A stretch of 7,790 bases of DNA from assembly GCA_027021095.1 (NCBI GenBank), contig JALUUZ010000463.1, positions 1 to 7,790 of the forward strand, in the 5' to 3' direction. This document shows, in pieces, positions 5,105-7,790 of this stretch. The translations under genes and the position numbers were made by a program. A model generated the notes under the pieces. That model worked only from the letters and a program-made list of their open reading frames with translations, ran no database searches and had not been told where the DNA came from. Every line of letters begins with the position of its first letter. The stretch's first letter is position 1. The DNA is from Gammaproteobacteria bacterium. GTDB taxonomy: Bacteria > Pseudomonadota > Gammaproteobacteria > SZUA-21.

Positions 5105-7075
5105 ATGGAGCATATATTCCAGTCCATTTTAGTGTTGTTGTCATTTTCGGTGGTCACTGTCTGGCTGTTCCGCCGCATCGCTATACCCCCGGTACTCGGT
5201 TACCTGACCGTCGGCCTGCTGGTCGGACCGCACCTGTTCGGCCTCGTCGAGCAAAGTATTCATACCCAGCACATTGCCAAGTACGGCGTGGTCTTCCTGC
5301 TGTTTACAGTCGGCCTCGAGTTTTCCCTGCCGCAACTGATGTCGATGAAAACCACCGTCCTCGGCTTTGGCGGCCTGCAGGTGCTGCTGACCTCGATCGC
5401 CGGTGCCGTGACCGCGCTGGCGCTGGGCGCGAACTATACCGATGCGATCATCGTCGGCGGGATCGTCGCCATGTCTTCGACTGCGATCGTGATCAAACAG
5501 CTGACAGAACAACTGGAGCTCAACTCACGCCATGGACGAAACTCGCTTGGCATCCTGATCTTCCAGGACCTGGCCGTGATTCCGTTCCTGATCTTTCTGC
5601 CGCTGCTGCGCGACGACACCTCGCACAGCCTGCTGACTCCACTGCTGATCGCTTTCCTCAAAGGCCTGATCACCTTTACGTTGTTACTGGCAATGGGACG
5701 CTGGCTGTTGCGCCCGCTGTTTCGGGAAATCGCCGCGACGCGCTCGACCGAGCTGTTTATGCTGACCGTCCTGCTGGTCACACTGGCGGCGGCCTGGCTG
5801 ACCCACTTGATGGGACTGTCGGCCGAACTCGGGGCCTTTCTCGCCGGCGCGATGCTCGGCGAAACCGAATTCCGCCACCAGATCGAAGCCAACATCCGCC
5901 CGTTCCGGGACATACTGCTCGGACTTTTCTTTATCACCATCGGCATGATGCTCAACCTCAGCCTGCTGACAGAAATCTGGTACGCGGTGATCCTGCTGCT
6001 GGCCGCATTGATTGCCGGAAAATTATTGATCATCATCGTGCTTGGGTGGCTGTTCCGGATCGAGGCCGGTGTCGCGATGCGTACCGGGCTGGTGCTGGCA
6101 CAGGGCGGGGAATTCGGTTTTGCGATCCTGTCGCTGGCGATAAACGACCGGCTGATCAGCACACAGACCGGCCAGCTGATGCTGTTGGTGATCGTGATGA
6201 GCATGATGATCGCGCCGATCCTGATCCGCCACAACGGCGACATCGTCAAACGACTCTTCCACAAGAGTTACGTCGGCCAGCGGCGTAAATCCGAATCGAT
6301 CATCGAGGCCAGGACCCGCGACCTCAAGGACCACGTGATCATCTGCGGCTATGGCCGCGTCGGCCAGAATATCGCGCGCTTCCTCGACATCGAAGGGATC
6401 CCGTTTATCGCCCTGGACACCGACCCCTACCTGATCCGTGAAGCCAACGAGGCCGGTGACAATATCTGCTTCGGCGATGCGACTCATCGTGACATTCTCA
6501 AGGCGGCCAATATCGGTAAATGCCGCGCCCTGGTACTGGCCTTCGACGATGAGAACTCCGCCCTCAAGGTGCTCGAGCATGCGCGCGAAAACAACAAGAA
6601 GATCCCGATCCTGGTGCGCGCCAGCGGCTACGACTGCCTGGACAAACTGCTGCAGCATGGTGCCACGGAGGTCGTGCCGGAAAAACTCGAAGCCAGCCTG
6701 GTGCTGGTTTCACACCTGCTGTCACTGCTCGATGTGGACCCGGAGGAAATCAAGCAGCGGATCGACGAGGTGCGTGCCGACAAATACCTGCTGCTGCGGA
6801 GTTTCTTTCACGGCGATTCACTGGACGAAACCGACCTGATCGATGGTACCGAGCATCAACTCAGCTCGATCGTGCTGCCGAAGGATGCGGCCGCAATCGG
6901 CAAGACCATCGGCGAGCTGAACCTGCCGGAAAAGGGCATCACGATCACCGCGATCAAGCGCGGCAACGCAAAGACCACCAAACCCAACACAAATATGGTA
7001 CTATCGGAAAACGATGTGCTGATCGTGTTTGGCCGGACGGAAGACATAGAACATGCCAGGTCAGTGCTGTTGTAA
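5105..7075 (+). CDS. Kef-type CPA2 monovalent cation:proton antiporter with RCK domains
   Basis: A 656-residue inner-membrane protein that exchanges K+ (or Na+) for H+, by family. Residues 1-375 hold about 12 helices of the Na+/H+ exchanger fold, with PPVLGYLTVGLLVGP (28-42), FTVGLEF (67-73) and the ion-site FQDL (153-156), the QD form found in Kef-like proteins. A cytoplasmic RCK_N/TrkA-N domain follows (about 409-525), with the nucleotide motif GYGRVG (415-420), acidic Asp438 and GDAT (457-460). A TrkA-C domain (about 572-656) completes it; E. coli KefB/KefC lack this second part. The frame is open from 5081, but 5105 gives the standard family N-terminus (MEHIFQSILVLL) behind GGGGAAG; 5084 is the alternative. 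The nucleotide domain suggests gating by NAD(H) or a related ligand. No KefF/KefG-like partner is adjacent. Confidence 0.93.
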   Translation: MEHIFQSILVLLSFSVVTVWLFRRIAIPPVLGYLTVGLLVGPHLFGLVEQSIHTQHIAKYGVVFLLFTVGLEFSLPQLMSMKTTVLGFGGLQVLLTSIAGAVTALALGANYTDAIIVGGIVAMSSTAIVIKQLTEQLELNSRHGRNSLGILIFQDLAVIPFLIFLPLLRDDTSHSLLTPLLIAFLKGLITFTLLLAMGRWLLRPLFREIAATRSTELFMLTVLLVTLAAAWLTHLMGLSAELGAFLAGAMLGETEFRHQIEANIRPFRDILLGLFFITIGMMLNLSLLTEIWYAVILLLAALIAGKLLIIIVLGWLFRIEAGVAMRTGLVLAQGGEFGFAILSLAINDRLISTQTGQLMLLVIVMSMMIAPILIRHNGDIVKRLFHKSYVGQRRKSESIIEARTRDLKDHVIICGYGRVGQNIARFLDIEGIPFIALDTDPYLIREANEAGDNICFGDATHRDILKAANIGKCRALVLAFDDENSALKVLEHARENNKKIPILVRASGYDCLDKLLQHGATEVVPEKLEASLVLVSHLLSLLDVDPEEIKQRIDEVRADKYLLLRSFFHGDSLDETDLIDGTEHQLSSIVLPKDAAAIGKTIGELNLPEKGITITAIKRGNAKTTKPNTNMVLSENDVLIVFGRTEDIEHARSVLL

Positions 7076-7099
7076 CATGACCGGCGAGACAGGAATGTA

Positions 7100-7636
7100 A
7101 TGACAGAGCATCCAGTGAACAACACAGAGACCAGCCGCATCGCACGCAATATGATCTGGCTTGCCTGGAGCGTGTTCATCGTCCTGCTGGCCTACTTCCT
7201 CGAGCAGTACCTGCAACAGCGGCGAAACCCGAACCAACAGGTCCAGGGTTCGATCGACAACAAGGGGGTGCGCGAGGTTCGGCTGGTACAGAATCACCGT
7301 GGTCACTACTATGCCAGTGGCAAGATCAACGGCAAACCGGTCGTGTTTCTGCTCGACACCGGGGCCACTAGTGTTTCTATCCCGGCCCGCCTTGCAGACT
7401 CCCTGGGGCTCAAGCGGGGAAAGCCTGTATTGGTCAGCACTGCAAACGGTGTGACCACCGCCTATGCCACCCGGGTCGACAGGCTGGAACTCGGTCCTAT
7501 CGTCATCACCGGCCTGCGTGGCTCGATCAACCCGAATGTCGAATACGACGAGGTGCTGCTTGGAATGAGCGTGCTGAAAAATCTTGAAATCATCCAGCGC
7601 GGCAAGCAACTGACCATCCGCCAGTATCCCAACTGA
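7100..7636 (+). CDS. Membrane-anchored retropepsin-like aspartic protease (clan AA)
   Basis: A 178-residue protein with one N-terminal membrane helix (about 18-35) after a short, polar N-terminus, then a charged linker and a single retropepsin-like domain (about 58-176). The active-site motif is LLDTGATSVSIP (84-95) with catalytic Asp86; a hydrophobic-hydrophobic-Gly block VLLGMSVL (152-159) near the end corresponds to the second conserved element. As in retropepsins, one copy gives half an active site, so the working form should be a dimer. The predicted topology places the catalytic domain in the periplasm. AGGA (7091-7094) lies 5 nt before the ATG. It starts 24 nt after the antiporter gene and ends 14 nt before nadC. 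The family is widespread in proteobacteria; its substrate is not known to me. Confidence 0.87.
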   Translation: MTEHPVNNTETSRIARNMIWLAWSVFIVLLAYFLEQYLQQRRNPNQQVQGSIDNKGVREVRLVQNHRGHYYASGKINGKPVVFLLDTGATSVSIPARLADSLGLKRGKPVLVSTANGVTTAYATRVDRLELGPIVITGLRGSINPNVEYDEVLLGMSVLKNLEIIQRGKQLTIRQYPN

Positions 7637-7650
7637 AATCGAGGTAGCGC

Positions 7651-7790
7651 ATGAGTACTCCCCCAGCCCCACAGCAACAACTGGTCTTGCAGATGGTCGC
7701 CCTGGCGATCGCGGAAGACATCGGACCAGGTGACATTACTTCGTCGGTCATTCCACCGGCACAGCGCTCCAATGCACAGATCATCACCCG
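7651..7790 (+). CDS. nadC: Nicotinate-nucleotide pyrophosphorylase (quinolinate phosphoribosyltransferase), N-terminal part
   Basis: The first 46 codons of NadC are present; the right window edge cuts the gene (whole enzymes are about 280 residues). NadC condenses quinolinate with PRPP, releasing CO2, to form nicotinate mononucleotide in de novo NAD synthesis in the cytosol. Recognition rests on ALAIAEDIGPGDITSSVIP (17-35), the family's N-terminal signature, and AQIITR after it. GAGG (7641-7644) lies 6 nt before the ATG, a good ribosome site. The 14-nt gap after the protease gene suggests co-transcription. Catalytic residues are not visible because they lie beyond the edge. Confidence 0.93.
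   Translation, partial: MSTPPAPQQQLVLQMVALAIAEDIGPGDITSSVIPPAQRSNAQIIT

Overview
The window reads as chromosomal DNA of a free-living proteobacterium, most likely a gammaproteobacterium. The support is GC-rich coding sequence, an argD-argF pair of gammaproteobacterial type, a Kef-type CPA2 antiporter and a membrane-anchored retropepsin just before nadC. The exact lineage cannot be fixed from the sequence alone. No mobile element, CRISPR array, tRNA or rRNA is visible. Coding density is high and all but one gene are on the + strand.

Layout. On the minus strand, 1-720 is the N-terminal 240 residues of a hydantoinase B/oxoprolinase-family protein; its C-terminal part lies beyond the left edge. 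A divergent intergenic region (721-875) carries a good sigma70-like promoter for the + strand with a perfect 12-bp palindrome on its -35 element. It drives a 47-residue single-pass membrane protein (876-1019) and a four-helix membrane protein of the PuuD/urate-oxidase N-terminal family (1056-1562). The next gap (1563-1796) holds a near-consensus promoter followed at once by an intrinsic terminator, then a pair of 12-bp direct repeats.

The centre is an arginine operon: argD (1797-2984) and argF (2984-3901) overlap by 1 nt. An ABC-transporter ATPase of the Fe3+/spermidine class (3888-4988) overlaps argF by 14 nt. ArgD makes N2-acetylornithine; after deacetylation (enzyme not in the window) ArgF carbamoylates ornithine to citrulline. 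The ATPase has no permease or binding-protein gene nearby in this window.

A structured 116-nt gap leads to a Kef-type K+/H+ antiporter with RCK domains (5105-7075), a small membrane-anchored retropepsin-like aspartic protease (7100-7636), and the first 46 codons of nadC (7651-7790, NAD biosynthesis), cut by the right edge. These three genes are tightly spaced and may be co-transcribed.

Most of the window is housekeeping. The least explained parts are the small-protein/PuuD-like membrane pair, its shared control region with hyuB, the promoter-terminator cassette at 1622-1694, and the leader ahead of the Kef gene. I found no convincing new defence or mobile system.
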